DNA of 64,000 nucleotides, taken from Brevundimonas lutea. GTDB taxonomy: Bacteria > Pseudomonadota > Alphaproteobacteria > Caulobacterales > Caulobacteraceae. Numbering within the stretch: the stretch's first letter is position 1; every line of letters starts with the position of its first letter. The notes beneath the pieces were generated by a model. The model was not told the origin of the DNA, made no database searches, and saw only the letters and a program-made list of their open reading frames with translations. Below, piece by piece: positions 10,440-20,031 of the stretch. Location of the stretch: NCBI RefSeq assembly GCF_003704105.1, contig NZ_QUOQ01000008.1, forward strand, positions 62,001-126,000, read 5' to 3'. The position numbers and the translations under genes were made by a program.

Positions 10440-13175
10440 TCAGCCCAGCATCGACGGCGCGGCGCCGCAGGTGTCGCAGACCAGGCTGGCGCCGCGGCGT
10501 TGCAGGGCCAGGTCCCCGCAGGCGGGGCAGGGTTCGGCGTCGCCATTGGCGGCGGGTGGGATCGGCGCGGCCTCGCGAGTTCTGTTGCGGTCCTGACCGA
10601 ACGGCACAACGACAAGATTGTCGGGCGCGGCGCCCCGGGCGAAGCCCTTGGAGATGAAGCGGGCGGCGGGCACTTCCTCGGGGGCTTCGGTCTCGGGCAG
10701 GGGGTCGATGTCGGGCTCCGCGTTGGCCAGTTCCGAGCGACCCAGGTAGCTGACCGCCAGTTCGCGGAAGATGTAGTCCAGCACCGAGGTGGCCGAGCGG
10801 ATCGAGTCGTTGCCGGTCACCTTCCCCGCCGGCTCGAAGCGGGTGAAGACGAAGGCGTCGACGAAGTCGTCCAGCGGCACACCGTGCTGCAGACCGATCG
10901 ACACCGAGATGGCGAAGTTGTTCATCAGACTGCGGAAGGCGGCGCCTTCCTTGTGCATGTCGACGAAGATCTCACCCAGTTCGCCGTCCTCATACTCGCC
11001 CGTGTGGACATAGACCTTGTGGCCGCCGACCGAGGCCTTCTGGATATAGCCCTTGCGGCGATCAGGCATCTTCTTGCGGGTGCGGTCGCGCTCGATGACG
11101 CGCTCGATCACGCGGGGCTCAGGAACAGACGCTGTCGCGGCCGGGGCGTCAGGGGCGGCTTCAGGCAGGCGCAGGCGAGGCATGGGCTGGCGCACCACGC
11201 GCACGGCGCGCCGGCCCGAGCGGGCGGCGTCGGCGATGCGGCGCGCGGCCTCGGCCGTCGCGACGGAGCCCGGCAGGGTGAGGGGCGTGGTCGCGGGAAC
11301 GGTGCTGAAGCGGTCCAGCATCGCGGCTTGGGCCTCGGTCTGAGGAGCAAGCAGGCCGGCCAGACCTTCCGGCGCCTGAGGCCAGTCGGACAGGTCCGGG
11401 TGGCCGAAGAGCACGGCCTCGGCGTCGCAGCGCACGGCGGCCGGGATGTCGAGCCGATCCAGCAGATCGATATCGGGATCGGCCAGATCCTCGGCGCTGA
11501 GGCCCAACACGTCGCGGCAGAAGCCGGGATCGAGCACCGCCGGCATGATGGCGCGGCGCAGGTCGGGCGCGGTGGCGAGGGCGTCAGACACGGCCTCCAG
11601 CTCAAGCGCAGTCAGGCCGCACTCGGCCAGCGCCTCAGCCAAGCCGGGGGCGGCATCCAGGGTGCGTTCTCCCACCAGCCACAGGCGCGCCGCCTCGGGA
11701 TGGCCACCCAGGCGGCGGATGGTCTCCGCGACGGAGGGCGACAGGATCGTCTCGACTTCGCCGTCGGCGGTCTCCAGTGCGGTCAACAGCCCGGGCCGGG
11801 CGGTGCGGCCGAGTCGCAGGGCGGTCTCAGCGTCGGGTTCGCTGAGGCCCACTGACAGGGCGATACCGACTTTCTTCGCCTGGGCGAGGGCGGTCTTGAA
11901 AAGGGCGGATGCGCGCTCGGCCATCGGATCGGCCAAGGCGGCAGCGGCGCGGCGGCGCTCCTCGATGCCGGCGACGACGTCCTCGCGGGCGCTGTCGGGT
12001 GGCGCACTGAGGCATGCAGAAAGATCGGCCGCAGCGGCCGCGGCCGCTGCGGAGACCCAGGCAACGGCGGCTTCGGCGGCGTGCGGCCCGTCCGTGCACC
12101 GGCGGACAGCGTCGAGACCCGAGAGCGCCAGGACGACGCAGCGACGTTCGAACCGGGCGCGGGCGGCCTCGGCCTTGTCACTCCAGCCCGCCAGAATCTC
12201 AATGCCGAGGGCGAGGGTGACAAGCCGGGTCGCGGCTTCCAGATCGTCGGCGTCGGTCAGGGTCTCGAGATCGAGGGCGATGACAGGCGCGGCGGCCGCG
12301 TCGGACAGCGCCTGGGCGTCTTCGGGACTGAAGGTGAGGACGACGCCCGGGTCGGCCAGCAGAGCGCGGGCGGCCAGTTCGGCGTCGCCCGAGGCTATCA
12401 GGTCGCGCTCGCCGAGAACCCCGACGGCGGCGGGGCGGGAGACCGGAGGGGTGTGACCCGCCAAACTCGGCGCCCGCCCGGAGATGGCGTCCAGGATGGC
12501 CATGTCATCGGCGCCGGCGGCACGCGCGGCCTGGGCGGTGCGGGCCAGGGCCGGGTTGCGGGCCGGATCGGTGCAGGCCGAGGCTGGGCCGTCGCAGCGC
12601 CGAACCGCCTCGGCGACGTCGGCCAGCCGTGCGGCGAGAGCCACCGCCGCCGCATCGGCCAGGCGCGCGCGTCCTAGGTCGGCGGTAAGGGCGTCGACGC
12701 GCCGGGCGGCCTCCGGATCGTTGAGGATGAGGGGAGATGCCTCGGTCTCGGCCGGCAGCGTATCCAGACATAACGGATGGATCCGGGCGCCGTGTGGCCT
12801 CTGGGCCCCGGGAGCGATGTGGCCGAGCAGGGCGCTCGACCTCAGTTCGTCAGCGAAGGCCTCGGCCTGATCCGGGGCGACGACGTTCAGCGCGGTGGCC
12901 CATGCGGCGAGCCGGTGGCTCCAGCGATCGAGGGCGGCGGCCAGAGGATCGGCCGTCTCGGGCCACTGAGTTGCGCCGGGCGGGAGGTCGGCGGCCAGGG
13001 TGGCGGCCCAGTCCAGCCAGGCCTCGATGCGGGCGCTGGTCCAGGCAGTGGGAGCGGTGACTGTGACGATGGCGCCCGGCCGTTCGACCGCGCGAGCCTC
13101 CATGGCGACCGTCGCCAGGCGCGGCGCGAATCGTAGCGCGATCGGGATCGAAGCGGCCGTGGGACTTCTCGCCAT
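10440..13175 (-). CDS. TSCPD-domain protein derived from class II ribonucleotide reductase, catalytic part not recognisable
   Basis: A 911-residue protein. The last 200 residues closely follow the C-terminus of B12-dependent ribonucleotide reductase NrdJ: a [10 protein letters not shown] linker, [78 protein letters not shown], then a zinc-ribbon-like CPACGD...CDTCG. The N-terminal 700 residues are Ala-rich helical sequence. In them I cannot find the NrdJ barrel, the NPCGE-type motif or active-site cysteines. A stretch around [25 protein letters not shown] looks like a degraded KTINLP...A(W)xxGLKA region of NrdJ. The protein is therefore probably not a reductase itself. It may be a regulator or partner; this is inference. 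It is likely transcribed ahead of the two pentapeptide genes. Confidence 0.85.
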   Translation of the reverse strand: MARSPTAASIPIALRFAPRLATVAMEARAVERPGAIVTVTAPTAWTSARIEAWLDWAATLAADLPPGATQWPETADPLAAALDRWSHRLAAWATALNVVAPDQAEAFADELRSSALLGHIAPGAQRPHGARIHPLCLDTLPAETEASPLILNDPEAARRVDALTADLGRARLADAAAVALAARLADVAEAVRRCDGPASACTDPARNPALARTAQAARAAGADDMAILDAISGRAPSLAGHTPPVSRPAAVGVLGERDLIASGDAELAARALLADPGVVLTFSPEDAQALSDAAAAPVIALDLETLTDADDLEAATRLVTLALGIEILAGWSDKAEAARARFERRCVVLALSGLDAVRRCTDGPHAAEAAVAWVSAAAAAAAADLSACLSAPPDSAREDVVAGIEERRRAAAALADPMAERASALFKTALAQAKKVGIALSVGLSEPDAETALRLGRTARPGLLTALETADGEVETILSPSVAETIRRLGGHPEAARLWLVGERTLDAAPGLAEALAECGLTALELEAVSDALATAPDLRRAIMPAVLDPGFCRDVLGLSAEDLADPDIDLLDRLDIPAAVRCDAEAVLFGHPDLSDWPQAPEGLAGLLAPQTEAQAAMLDRFSTVPATTPLTLPGSVATAEAARRIADAARSGRRAVRVVRQPMPRLRLPEAAPDAPAATASVPEPRVIERVIERDRTRKKMPDRRKGYIQKASVGGHKVYVHTGEYEDGELGEIFVDMHKEGAAFRSLMNNFAISVSIGLQHGVPLDDFVDAFVFTRFEPAGKVTGNDSIRSATSVLDYIFRELAVSYLGRSELANAEPDIDPLPETEAPEEVPAARFISKGFARGAAPDNLVVVPFGQDRNRTREAAPIPPAANGDAEPCPACGDLALQRRGASLVCDTCGAAPSMLG

Positions 13176-13386
13176 GGGGAGAGGCTAAGGGCGGAAGTTG
13201 GATCGAATCAATAAATCTGGCGGTCCTTACCTTGGTTACCCCCAAGATATTGATGCGGAGACCGGCGGCGCCATGGCTCGGACGTCGGTCTTTCGCCGCT
13301 GGACGGGGTGGGGTGCGGGTCGGTATGATTGGCGCATCCGACGGACCGACGCACGGTCCGCGCCGTCTCCTTCGCGGAAGCTCGCC

Positions 13387-13788
13387 TTGCTCAACGTCCT
13401 CGCCAAGATCTTCACCTGGTGGAACGGCGCCACGATCGGCACCCTGTTCACCGTCGGCCGTCGCGGCGAGTTGATCGGACAGGACGAGCACGGAAACCGC
13501 TATTATCAGTCGCGCGACAACATCAGCTATGACGGCCGCAGGCTGCGCTGGGTGATCTACAACGGCTATGCCGAGGCCTCGAAGGTGTCGCCGGACTGGC
13601 ACGGGTGGCTGCACTATACCTGGGATGAGCCGCCCACCGAGGCGCCGCTTCCGCGCCGGGCGTTCGAGACCGACTACATCCCGAATCTGACCGGCACGCC
13701 GATGGCCTGGCGTCCTCAGGGGTCGCTGGCCGCTCAGGGGCGACGTCCGGCCGCCACGGGCGACTATCAGGCCTGGAGCCCGGAATGA
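13387..13788 (+). CDS. NADH dehydrogenase accessory subunit, NDUFA12 family
   Basis: A 133-residue protein similar to the mitochondrial complex I accessory subunit NDUFA12 (B17.2). This subunit is found in alphaproteobacteria on the peripheral arm of complex I. Characteristic sequence: FTWWNGATIGTLFT, GEDEHGNRYY-like GQDEHGNRYYQS, RRLRWVIYNGYAEASKV, WHGWLHY and PPTEAPLPRRAFE. The open frame runs further upstream, but homology begins at LNVLAKIF. I therefore choose the TTG at 13387, preceded by GGAAG at suitable spacing. Its stop overlaps the ATG of the DUF2155 gene (ATGA), a pairing known from other alphaproteobacteria. Confidence 0.92.
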   Translation: MLNVLAKIFTWWNGATIGTLFTVGRRGELIGQDEHGNRYYQSRDNISYDGRRLRWVIYNGYAEASKVSPDWHGWLHYTWDEPPTEAPLPRRAFETDYIPNLTGTPMAWRPQGSLAAQGRRPAATGDYQAWSPE

Positions 13789-14459
13789 GGCGTCGCGGAT
13801 CGCGTCTGCTGGTGGTTGGGGTGGCGATGGCCGCGCTCGCCGGCGGCGGGGTGGTCATGGCGCAGCAGGCTGAGGCGCCGCCCGCCGACCCGATTGGAGA
13901 GCTGCTGAAGGAGGCACCGCCGCAGGAGCCGGCGCCCGCTGCGGCTGATCCTGCCCCGGTAACCACCGAATCGCTCAACGCCGCGCCGCCGGCCGCCGTC
14001 CAGCCGCCCGCCCCGGCCATTGAGGTCGCCGAGGTCGAAACCGAGGAGGCGGAGGTCGAGCCAGAGGATGAGGACGAGCCCGCCGAGGTGGCTGTGGCCG
14101 AAAAGGCCGAGGAAACCGCGCCTCCCGGCCGCCGCCAGCGTCGCCCTGTGGCCATCGTTCGCGCCATCGACAAGATTTCGGCCGAGACCATGACGTTCGC
14201 GGTGCAGGTCGGCGGGCCGCCGGTCCGCTTCCGCAACACCCTGCTGTTCACGGCCCGTGCCTGCGAGGTGTCGGCGCCGGACGAGCCCATCGCCGATTCG
14301 GTCGCCTATCTGGAAATCAGCACCCAGCCCCGCACCGCGCGGAGACGCACAGAGCCGCGCCAGGTGTTTCGCGGCTGGATGTTCGCCAGTTCGCCGTCGG
14401 TGAACCCGCTGGAACACCCAATCTACGACGCTTGGGTGGTGGGCTGCCGCTCGGCCTGA
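13785..14459 (+). CDS. Secreted DUF2155-domain protein
   Basis: A 224-residue protein with a signal peptide (MRRRGSRLLVVGVAMAALAGGGVVMAQQ), then a low-complexity Pro/Ala/Glu region (about residues 28-115), then the DUF2155 domain. The domain shows AIVRAIDKISAETMTFAVQVG, LLFTARACEVSAPDEP, YLEIS, VFRGWMFASSPSVNPLEHPIYDAWVVGC. Two cysteines in the domain may form a disulfide. It is translationally coupled to the complex I subunit before it (4-nt overlap). The family is periplasmic and of unknown role. The conserved pairing with NDUFA12 suggests shared regulation rather than a demonstrated shared function. Confidence 0.92.
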   Translation: MRRRGSRLLVVGVAMAALAGGGVVMAQQAEAPPADPIGELLKEAPPQEPAPAAADPAPVTTESLNAAPPAAVQPPAPAIEVAEVETEEAEVEPEDEDEPAEVAVAEKAEETAPPGRRQRRPVAIVRAIDKISAETMTFAVQVGGPPVRFRNTLLFTARACEVSAPDEPIADSVAYLEISTQPRTARRRTEPRQVFRGWMFASSPSVNPLEHPIYDAWVVGCRSA

Positions 14460-14615
14460 TTCCGGCGTGTCGATCCAAGCTGCGACCAAACGCCCTAGCG
14501 GAAAGCCAGGCGCGCCGTTGATTTCGGCGATGTCCGTGCTCGGCTAAGCGCGGCTGCGCAACAATCGTGCGCCGCGAGTGTGTCCAGATTGTAACACCGC
14601 GCCGCGATGCCGCCA

Positions 14616-14660
14616 GAATCCCGCCTGAATCGCTTGTGGCGCCCATCCTTGCTGGCTAGC
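14616..14660 (+). promoter_or_regulatory. Candidate promoter of the TonB-dependent receptor with two GANTC sites
   Basis: GAATC occurs at 14616-14620 and 14627-14631, followed by TTGTGG (14634-14639) and GCTAGC (14655-14660). The latter resembles the alphaproteobacterial -10 box (GCTANA), though the 15-bp spacer is short. GANTC is the CcrM methylation target in Caulobacter relatives. The assignment is tentative. Confidence 0.35.
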
Positions 14661-14733
14661 GTCACGATGAAGCCGACCCTCCAGCGCGAAGGTCGAGATT
14701 TCCGTGCAATCAACAGTTGGGGCACCCCTCACG

Positions 14734-17700
14734 ATGTCGTTTAACCGCAGATACCTCTTTGGAACCACGGTTCTGGCCGGTGTGGTCGCCTTCTCGGCTC
14801 CCGCGTTCGCTCAGGAAGGGCCGCCGATCGTCCCGGGTGACGAGCAGGCCACCGAGCTTGAAGAAATCGTCGTCACCGGCTCGCGTATCCGCCGCGACCC
14901 GACCAACGCCCCGACCCCGCTGATCCAGATTTCGGGCGAAGAGGTTCTGACCTCGGGCCAGAACACCGTGATCGACTATCTGGCGACCCTGCCGGCCCTG
15001 TCGAACTCGGTCGTTCCCTCGGACACCACCGGCTCCGGCCTGGGTGACGGCGGTCTGGACCTGGCCAACCTGCGCAGCCTGGGTTCCAACCGCACCCTGA
15101 CCCTGGTCGACGGCCGTCGTCACGTCAGCTCGAGCCAAGGCTCGCTGGCCGTCGACGTTTCGGTGATCCCCCGCCTGCTGATCGAGAACATCGAGATCAT
15201 CACCGGCGGCGCCTCTTCGGTGTACGGCGCTGACGCCGTCTCGGGCGTGCTGAACTTCATCCTCAAGGACGACTTCGAAGGCCTGGAGATCGACGCCAAC
15301 GTGGCCCAGATCAACCAGGGCGGCGAAGGTTCCTACCGTCTGTCCGGCCTGGTCGGCGGCAACTTCTTCGACGACCGTCTGAATCTCTATGCTCACGCCG
15401 AGGTCGAGCATCAGGACCAGGTCACGTCGTTCGACATCGACTGGCTGAACGACCCGTCGATCTTCATCCCGCTGGACAACGATCCGACCAATGCGGCCCT
15501 TGGCCTGGCCGATGACGGCTTCCTCGACGGCGACTACTTCCGCGGTCTGAACCGGATGGACCGCCCGCGCTGGGGTCAGACCACCCTGGTCAACCGTCAG
15601 CCGTTCAGCCCTTTGAACGACCCCGACTACGCCAACTTCAGCGGCAGCGCTTGCGCCTTCACTTATGCGGCGCTCTGCTATGCGGTGAACCCCGGCAAGA
15701 CCTTCTGGTACGAAGGCGGCACCGCGCGATTCGCCAACTTCGGCACCCGCGTCGGCTCGGCTGGCGTCAGCCGCCCCTACAACTACGGCGGCGACGGCGT
15801 GAACCCCGCCGACTTCAGCACCCTGTCGCGTCTGCCCGAGATCGACGCACAGCGCTTCCAGGTCGGGGGCACCTTCGCGGTCACCCCGAACATCGATCTG
15901 TACGGTGAAGCCAAGTACGTCGTCGAAGACACCTTCGACATCTCGCAGCCGAACTTCTTCGATATCGATCTGGATGAGTCCTACATCGCGACGCAGCTGA
16001 ACCCGATCTATGGTGTTCAGTCGTTCGACCTGCGCTGGTCGGACAACGCCTTCCTGCCGGACAATGTTCGTCAGGCGATCGCCACCAACCTGCTGGACGT
16101 CTACAGCGCCCCGACGGCGACCACCGCTGGTCAGCTGATCGGCCAGCAGCTGGTGCCTCTGGCCCGTCACTCGATGTTCGGTCCCGACCGCTTCCAGGAG
16201 AACGAGCGCGAGCTGACGCGCTACGTGGTCGGCGCTCGCGGCTCGATGGACCGTCTCGGCTTCATCAACAACTTCGACTGGGACATCGGCTACACCTACG
16301 GTGAAGTCGACATCGTCAACAAGGAAGGCGCGATCGACTCCCGTCGCTTCGCCCTGGCCGCCGACGCCGTCTTCGATGAACTCGGCGTGGTCAACGGCAA
16401 TCCCGGCGAGATCGTCTGCCGCGCGCAGCTGCTGCAGGCTCAAGGCTTCGACCTGGCCGGCATCCGTGGCGCCCAAGGCCCCGCCGCCGGCGATCCGATC
16501 CTCGGCGCCCAAGGCTACGGCCAGGCCGACATCGACCAGTGCGCCCCGCTGAACGTGTTCGGCGACGGCAACCAGAGCGCCGAGGCCCTGGCCTACATCG
16601 ACGCCTTCATCAACGTAGAGGAGCGCAACGAGCAGGAGCAGTGGCTCGGCTCGGTGGCCGGTCAGCTTTGGGACTTCTGGGGCGCCGGCCCGATCGGCGT
16701 CGCTCTGGGCGGCGAGTTCCGTCGTGAGACGACCTCGGCCGTCGGCCGCGATCGCGACACCAACGGACGTTTGCTGTTCCTCAACACCGGTCCGGACTTC
16801 CCGGAAGCCGGTTATGAGAGCGAGGAAGTGTTCGGGGAAATCGCGATCCCGCTGTTCCGCGACAGCTTCCTGGGCGAGTTCGCCGAACTGGGCGCCTCGT
16901 ATCGCTACGCCGACTACACCACGGTTGGCGAAACCGACGTCTATGGCGTGAACCTGGTCTACCGTCCGATCCGTGACATCACCTTCAAGACCAGCTTCAA
17001 CACCTCGGTCCGCGTTCCCGACCTGTTCGAGAACTTCGCGCCGTTCGCCCAGACGTTCGCCAACGGCTTCGTCGATCCCTGCGACAACCGCCAGATCGCC
17101 AACCAGAGCGCGGAGATCCGGGCCAACCGGATCGCCAACTGCTCGGCTCTGGCGCAACAGCAAGGCCTGAACTTCGACTTCGGCAGCGAGACCGCTAGCA
17201 CGGCCGACGACTTCCTTCCGACTTACACTTCGGGCATCCCCGGCGTGTTTGGCGGCAGCGAAGACCTGGTGCCTGAAGAGTCGGAATCCTTCACCTTCTC
17301 GGTGGTCCTGCAGCCGCGCTGGGTTCCCAACCTCAGCCTGGTGCTCGACTACTACGAGATCGAGATCGAGGACGTGATCGAGTTCCCGAGCGCCGCCGGC
17401 ATCGCCGCCAACTGCGTCTCCGGCACCGTCCTGAACGAAGCCTCCTGCGACCGGATCTTCCGCAACGATCCGACCGCCGGGCGTGACTTCTGGGTGGGTG
17501 CTCCGATCGGCGACGACATCGGCGGCTTCATTCAGGCCCCGATCAACTACGCCCAGCGCACCACGCGGGGTCTGGACTTCACCGCCACGTACCGCGCCGA
17601 TCTCTACGATCTGATCGGCCGTGACTGGGGTCGGTTCGACTACCGCATCGCCGGCCTGTGGCTGATCGAGCAGGAGAACTTCCTCAACACCGCCGATCCT

Positions 17701-18096
17701 ACCGACGGTACGGAAATCTCCAGCAGCCTGTTCTACCCGCGTGTCCGCTTCACCTCGTCGCTGACCTACGCGCCGGTGGAAAGCCTGAGCATCAACTGGA
17801 CGGCCGACTGGCAGACTGGCCAGGACATCGTGAACCTGCGTGACTTCGCCCCGAACTCGGATCGTTACGACGCCGCCTACCGCGACACCGGTGGCTTCGC
17901 CCGTCACGACTTCACGGTTCGCTATGCGGTCAACGATCAGGTCAGCCTGCGGGCCGGTGTGGTCAACGCCTTCGACGCGGAACAGCCCTTCTTCCTGGGC
18001 AACACGCTCTACTCGAACTTCGACCCGTTCGGTCGTCGCTTCTTCATGGGTGTGAACTTCCGTCCGACCAACCTGGGCAGCCTGTGGCCGTTCTAA
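14734..18096 (+). CDS. TonB-dependent receptor
   Basis: A 1120-residue outer-membrane receptor. The ATG at 14734 gives a clean signal peptide (MSFNRRYLFGTTVLAGVVAF...AFAQEG); a GTG 30 nt upstream is possible but would add residues before it. A TonB-box-like ELEEIVVTGSRIRR is followed by the plug domain (IDYLATLPAL, LRSLGSNRTLTLVDGRRH, IEIITGGASSVYGADAVSGVLNFI). A 22-strand barrel then ends in SNFDPFGRRFFMGVNF...LWPF with a terminal Phe. It belongs to the large Caulobacter/Sphingomonas receptor type with TGSRI after the TonB box. The substrate is not evident: no transport or degradation genes lie beside it, and I found no cobalamin riboswitch upstream. Codon choice suggests strong expression. 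Confidence 0.95.
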   Translation: MSFNRRYLFGTTVLAGVVAFSAPAFAQEGPPIVPGDEQATELEEIVVTGSRIRRDPTNAPTPLIQISGEEVLTSGQNTVIDYLATLPALSNSVVPSDTTGSGLGDGGLDLANLRSLGSNRTLTLVDGRRHVSSSQGSLAVDVSVIPRLLIENIEIITGGASSVYGADAVSGVLNFILKDDFEGLEIDANVAQINQGGEGSYRLSGLVGGNFFDDRLNLYAHAEVEHQDQVTSFDIDWLNDPSIFIPLDNDPTNAALGLADDGFLDGDYFRGLNRMDRPRWGQTTLVNRQPFSPLNDPDYANFSGSACAFTYAALCYAVNPGKTFWYEGGTARFANFGTRVGSAGVSRPYNYGGDGVNPADFSTLSRLPEIDAQRFQVGGTFAVTPNIDLYGEAKYVVEDTFDISQPNFFDIDLDESYIATQLNPIYGVQSFDLRWSDNAFLPDNVRQAIATNLLDVYSAPTATTAGQLIGQQLVPLARHSMFGPDRFQENERELTRYVVGARGSMDRLGFINNFDWDIGYTYGEVDIVNKEGAIDSRRFALAADAVFDELGVVNGNPGEIVCRAQLLQAQGFDLAGIRGAQGPAAGDPILGAQGYGQADIDQCAPLNVFGDGNQSAEALAYIDAFINVEERNEQEQWLGSVAGQLWDFWGAGPIGVALGGEFRRETTSAVGRDRDTNGRLLFLNTGPDFPEAGYESEEVFGEIAIPLFRDSFLGEFAELGASYRYADYTTVGETDVYGVNLVYRPIRDITFKTSFNTSVRVPDLFENFAPFAQTFANGFVDPCDNRQIANQSAEIRANRIANCSALAQQQGLNFDFGSETASTADDFLPTYTSGIPGVFGGSEDLVPEESESFTFSVVLQPRWVPNLSLVLDYYEIEIEDVIEFPSAAGIAANCVSGTVLNEASCDRIFRNDPTAGRDFWVGAPIGDDIGGFIQAPINYAQRTTRGLDFTATYRADLYDLIGRDWGRFDYRIAGLWLIEQENFLNTADPTDGTEISSSLFYPRVRFTSSLTYAPVESLSINWTADWQTGQDIVNLRDFAPNSDRYDAAYRDTGGFARHDFTVRYAVNDQVSLRAGVVNAFDAEQPFFLGNTLYSNFDPFGRRFFMGVNFRPTNLGSLWPF

Positions 18097-18120
18097 GAAC
18101 GACCGACGCCTGACGAATGA

Positions 18121-18153
18121 GGGCGGCTCCTTCGGGAGCCGCCCTTTTTCTTT
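18121..18153 (+). terminator. Rho-independent terminator after the TonB-dependent receptor
   Basis: A perfect 10-bp stem GGGCGGCTCC / GGAGCCGCCC closes a TTCG tetraloop and is followed by TTTTT C TTT. This is a textbook intrinsic terminator 25 bp after the receptor stop, and it separates the receptor from ftsZ. Confidence 0.95.
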
Positions 18154-18220
18154 GCGGCCCAGCATCGCGAACCTGTGGGAAATCCACGGCCAAGCTGCGG
18201 AATTCCCTGTGTTCCGAGCC

Positions 18221-18284
18221 GACTCACGCTAGCGATAACCAACCCTTAACCTTGATGGCTTCTTCATTAAGGTTGTCCGGAATC
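18221..18284 (+). promoter_or_regulatory. ftsZ control region: GANTC sites and CtrA-like box
   Basis: GACTC (18221-18225) lies just before a GCTAGC -10-like element (18228-18233). ATAA-CCAACCC-TTAAC (18235-18250) differs by one base from the CtrA consensus TTAA-N7-TTAAC and would cover the start of transcription. A second GANTC (GAATC) is at 18280-18284. AACCTT (18248-18253) and AAGGTT (18269-18274) form an inverted repeat around a 15-bp spacer. In Caulobacter, ftsZ is repressed by CtrA and helped by CcrM methylation; the same logic is inferred here. Confidence 0.55.
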
Positions 18285-18350
18285 GGCATGTGCTTGCGGG
18301 GAAGCGTGGGCCGAGGCTGCGGACGAGGGCAATGAAGGTCGGAAAACAAC

Positions 18351-19955
18351 ATGTCCCTGTCGCTCGTGCGTCCTGAGAACACCGAATTGAAACCCCGCAT
18401 CGTCGTGTTCGGCGTGGGCGGGGCGGGCGGCAACGCCGTCAACAACATGATCGACGCCGGGCTGGAGGGGGTCGAGTTCGTTGTCGCCAACACCGACGCC
18501 CAGCACCTCAGCTTCGCCAAGACGGATCGTCGCATCCAGCTGGGTGAGACGATCACCCAGGGCCTGGGCGCCGGCGCCCACCCCGAGGTCGGCATGAACG
18601 CCGCCGAGGAGAGCGCCGACGAAATCCACGCGCACCTGGAAGGCGCGCACATGATCTTCATCACCGCCGGCATGGGGGGCGGCACCGGCACCGGCGCCGC
18701 GCCGATTATCGCCAAATGCGCGCGCGATCGCGGCATCCTGACCGTCGGCGTGGTGACCAAGCCCTTCACCTTCGAGGGGCGCCACCGCATGCGCCTGGCC
18801 GATGCGGGCATCGCCGAGCTGCAACGCTATGTCGACACCCTGATCGTCATCCCGAACCAGAACCTGTTCCGCGTCGCCAATGAGCGGACCACCTTCGCCG
18901 ACGCCTTCGGCATGGCCGACCAGGTGCTGCACTCGGGCGTGCGCTCGATCACCGACCTGATGATCCTGCCCGGCCTGATCAACCTCGACTTCGCCGACGT
19001 CCGCGCCGTGATGTCCGAGATGGGCAAGGCCATGATGGGCACCGGCGAGGCCCAGGGCGACGACCGCGCCCTGAACGCCGCCCAGAACGCCATCGCCAAC
19101 CCCCTGCTAGACGAGACCAGCCTGAAGGGCGCCAAGGCCGTGCTGGTCAACATCACCGGCGGTCTGGATATGACCCTGCTGGAGGTCGACGAGGCCGCCA
19201 ACGCCATCTCGGCCGAGGTGGACGGCGACGCCAACATCATCTTCGGCGCCGCCTTCGATCCGGCTCTGGACGGCCGCATCCGCGTCTCGGTGGTCGCCAC
19301 TGGCATGGACGAGGCCGTCATGTCCTCGATCGAGCCGATGGCTCCGGCTCGCCGCGCGGCCCCGGCCGCCCCGGCCTATACAGCCACGCCGGCCAAGTCC
19401 TGGACCGACATGCGGTCGGCCGAGACCCTGCGCGTCGAATCGACCCCCGCGCCGGAACCCGTTCGCGAGCCTGAGCCGGTCGCCATGGTCGCGCCGGAGC
19501 CCGAGCCCGTGGTCACGCCGGAGCCGGAGCCTGCCTTCGATCCTGTGATCCGCGACGAGGCCCCGATCGAGCCGGTGATCCACGCCGCGCGCGAGGACCG
19601 GGTCATCGGGCGCATCATCGATCCGGCCGTCGAGGAATACGAAAGCCGCAGCGCCGCGCGCGCTCCGCGTCAGGAAGACCAGGGCGACCTGTATTTCGAT
19701 CGTGGCCGCCGCGATTACGGCCAAGGCGACATGGATGCCGACCACGGCGAGGCCGAGACCAAGAAGGGCGGCTGGAGCCTGTTCGGTCGCGGCAAGCGTC
19801 CGGCTCCGCTGCCGTCGCCCTATGCGCCGTCGCAGCCGTCCCAGCCGTCGCGTCAGGAACTGCGCCCCAGCCAGTCGGCCCAGCCCCGCATCGACCCGGA
19901 AGCCGCGGAGGACGATCTGGAGATCCCCTCCTTTCTCCGCCGGCTGGCCAACTAG
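18351..19955 (+). CDS. ftsZ: Cell division protein FtsZ
   Basis: A 534-residue tubulin-like GTPase that forms the division ring. The N-terminal GTPase shows [18 protein letters not shown], the GTP-binding GGGTGTG (residues 109-115) and the T7 loop NLDFADV. The polymerisation domain ends near GMDEA (about residue 325). A Pro/Glu/Arg-rich linker of roughly 190 residues follows, then the conserved tail [14 protein letters not shown] that binds FtsA and other partners. Length and linker match Caulobacter-type FtsZ. It is flanked by terminators on both sides and is not next to ftsA or ftsQ, unlike the usual dcw order. The upstream region carries cell-cycle-type signals. Confidence 0.98.
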   Translation: MSLSLVRPENTELKPRIVVFGVGGAGGNAVNNMIDAGLEGVEFVVANTDAQHLSFAKTDRRIQLGETITQGLGAGAHPEVGMNAAEESADEIHAHLEGAHMIFITAGMGGGTGTGAAPIIAKCARDRGILTVGVVTKPFTFEGRHRMRLADAGIAELQRYVDTLIVIPNQNLFRVANERTTFADAFGMADQVLHSGVRSITDLMILPGLINLDFADVRAVMSEMGKAMMGTGEAQGDDRALNAAQNAIANPLLDETSLKGAKAVLVNITGGLDMTLLEVDEAANAISAEVDGDANIIFGAAFDPALDGRIRVSVVATGMDEAVMSSIEPMAPARRAAPAAPAYTATPAKSWTDMRSAETLRVESTPAPEPVREPEPVAMVAPEPEPVVTPEPEPAFDPVIRDEAPIEPVIHAAREDRVIGRIIDPAVEEYESRSAARAPRQEDQGDLYFDRGRRDYGQGDMDADHGEAETKKGGWSLFGRGKRPAPLPSPYAPSQPSQPSRQELRPSQSAQPRIDPEAAEDDLEIPSFLRRLAN

Positions 19956-19987
19956 ACGGCGAAAGCCGCCCGAAGACGAGACCTGAG

Positions 19988-20019
19988 AAGGCCGCGACGA
20001 TCAGTTCGTCGCGGCCTTT
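19988..20019 (+). terminator. Rho-independent terminator after ftsZ
   Basis: An 11-bp perfect stem GGCCGCGACGA / TCGTCGCGGCC (19990-20000 and 20006-20016) has loop TCAGT and is followed by TTTGGCTTTT. It lies between ftsZ and the convergent S41 peptidase gene. Confidence 0.85.
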
Positions 20020-20031
20020 GGCTTTTCGGCG

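Noticed and set aside
12024..12060. GC-rich palindrome (GCGGCCGCGGCCGC type) in the NrdJ-like gene
   Set aside because: It encodes a poly-alanine stretch; such palindromes follow from GCC/GCG codons and need no other explanation.
14460..14733. Cobalamin or other riboswitch upstream of the TonB-dependent receptor
   Set aside because: I find no B12-box-like sequence or matching stems in this 274-bp gap; only GANTC sites and promoter-like elements are seen.
14710..18165. A 1151-codon open frame antisense to the TonB-dependent receptor
   Set aside because: High-GC genes leave the opposite strand open. The translation is low-complexity and lacks any domain, while the plus strand encodes a complete receptor.
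18246..18270. TTAA...TTAA pair with 17-bp spacing before ftsZ as a full CtrA box
   Set aside because: The CtrA consensus needs a 7-bp spacer. The ATAA-N7-TTAAC at 18235-18250 fits better, and the distal TTAA at most is a half-site.
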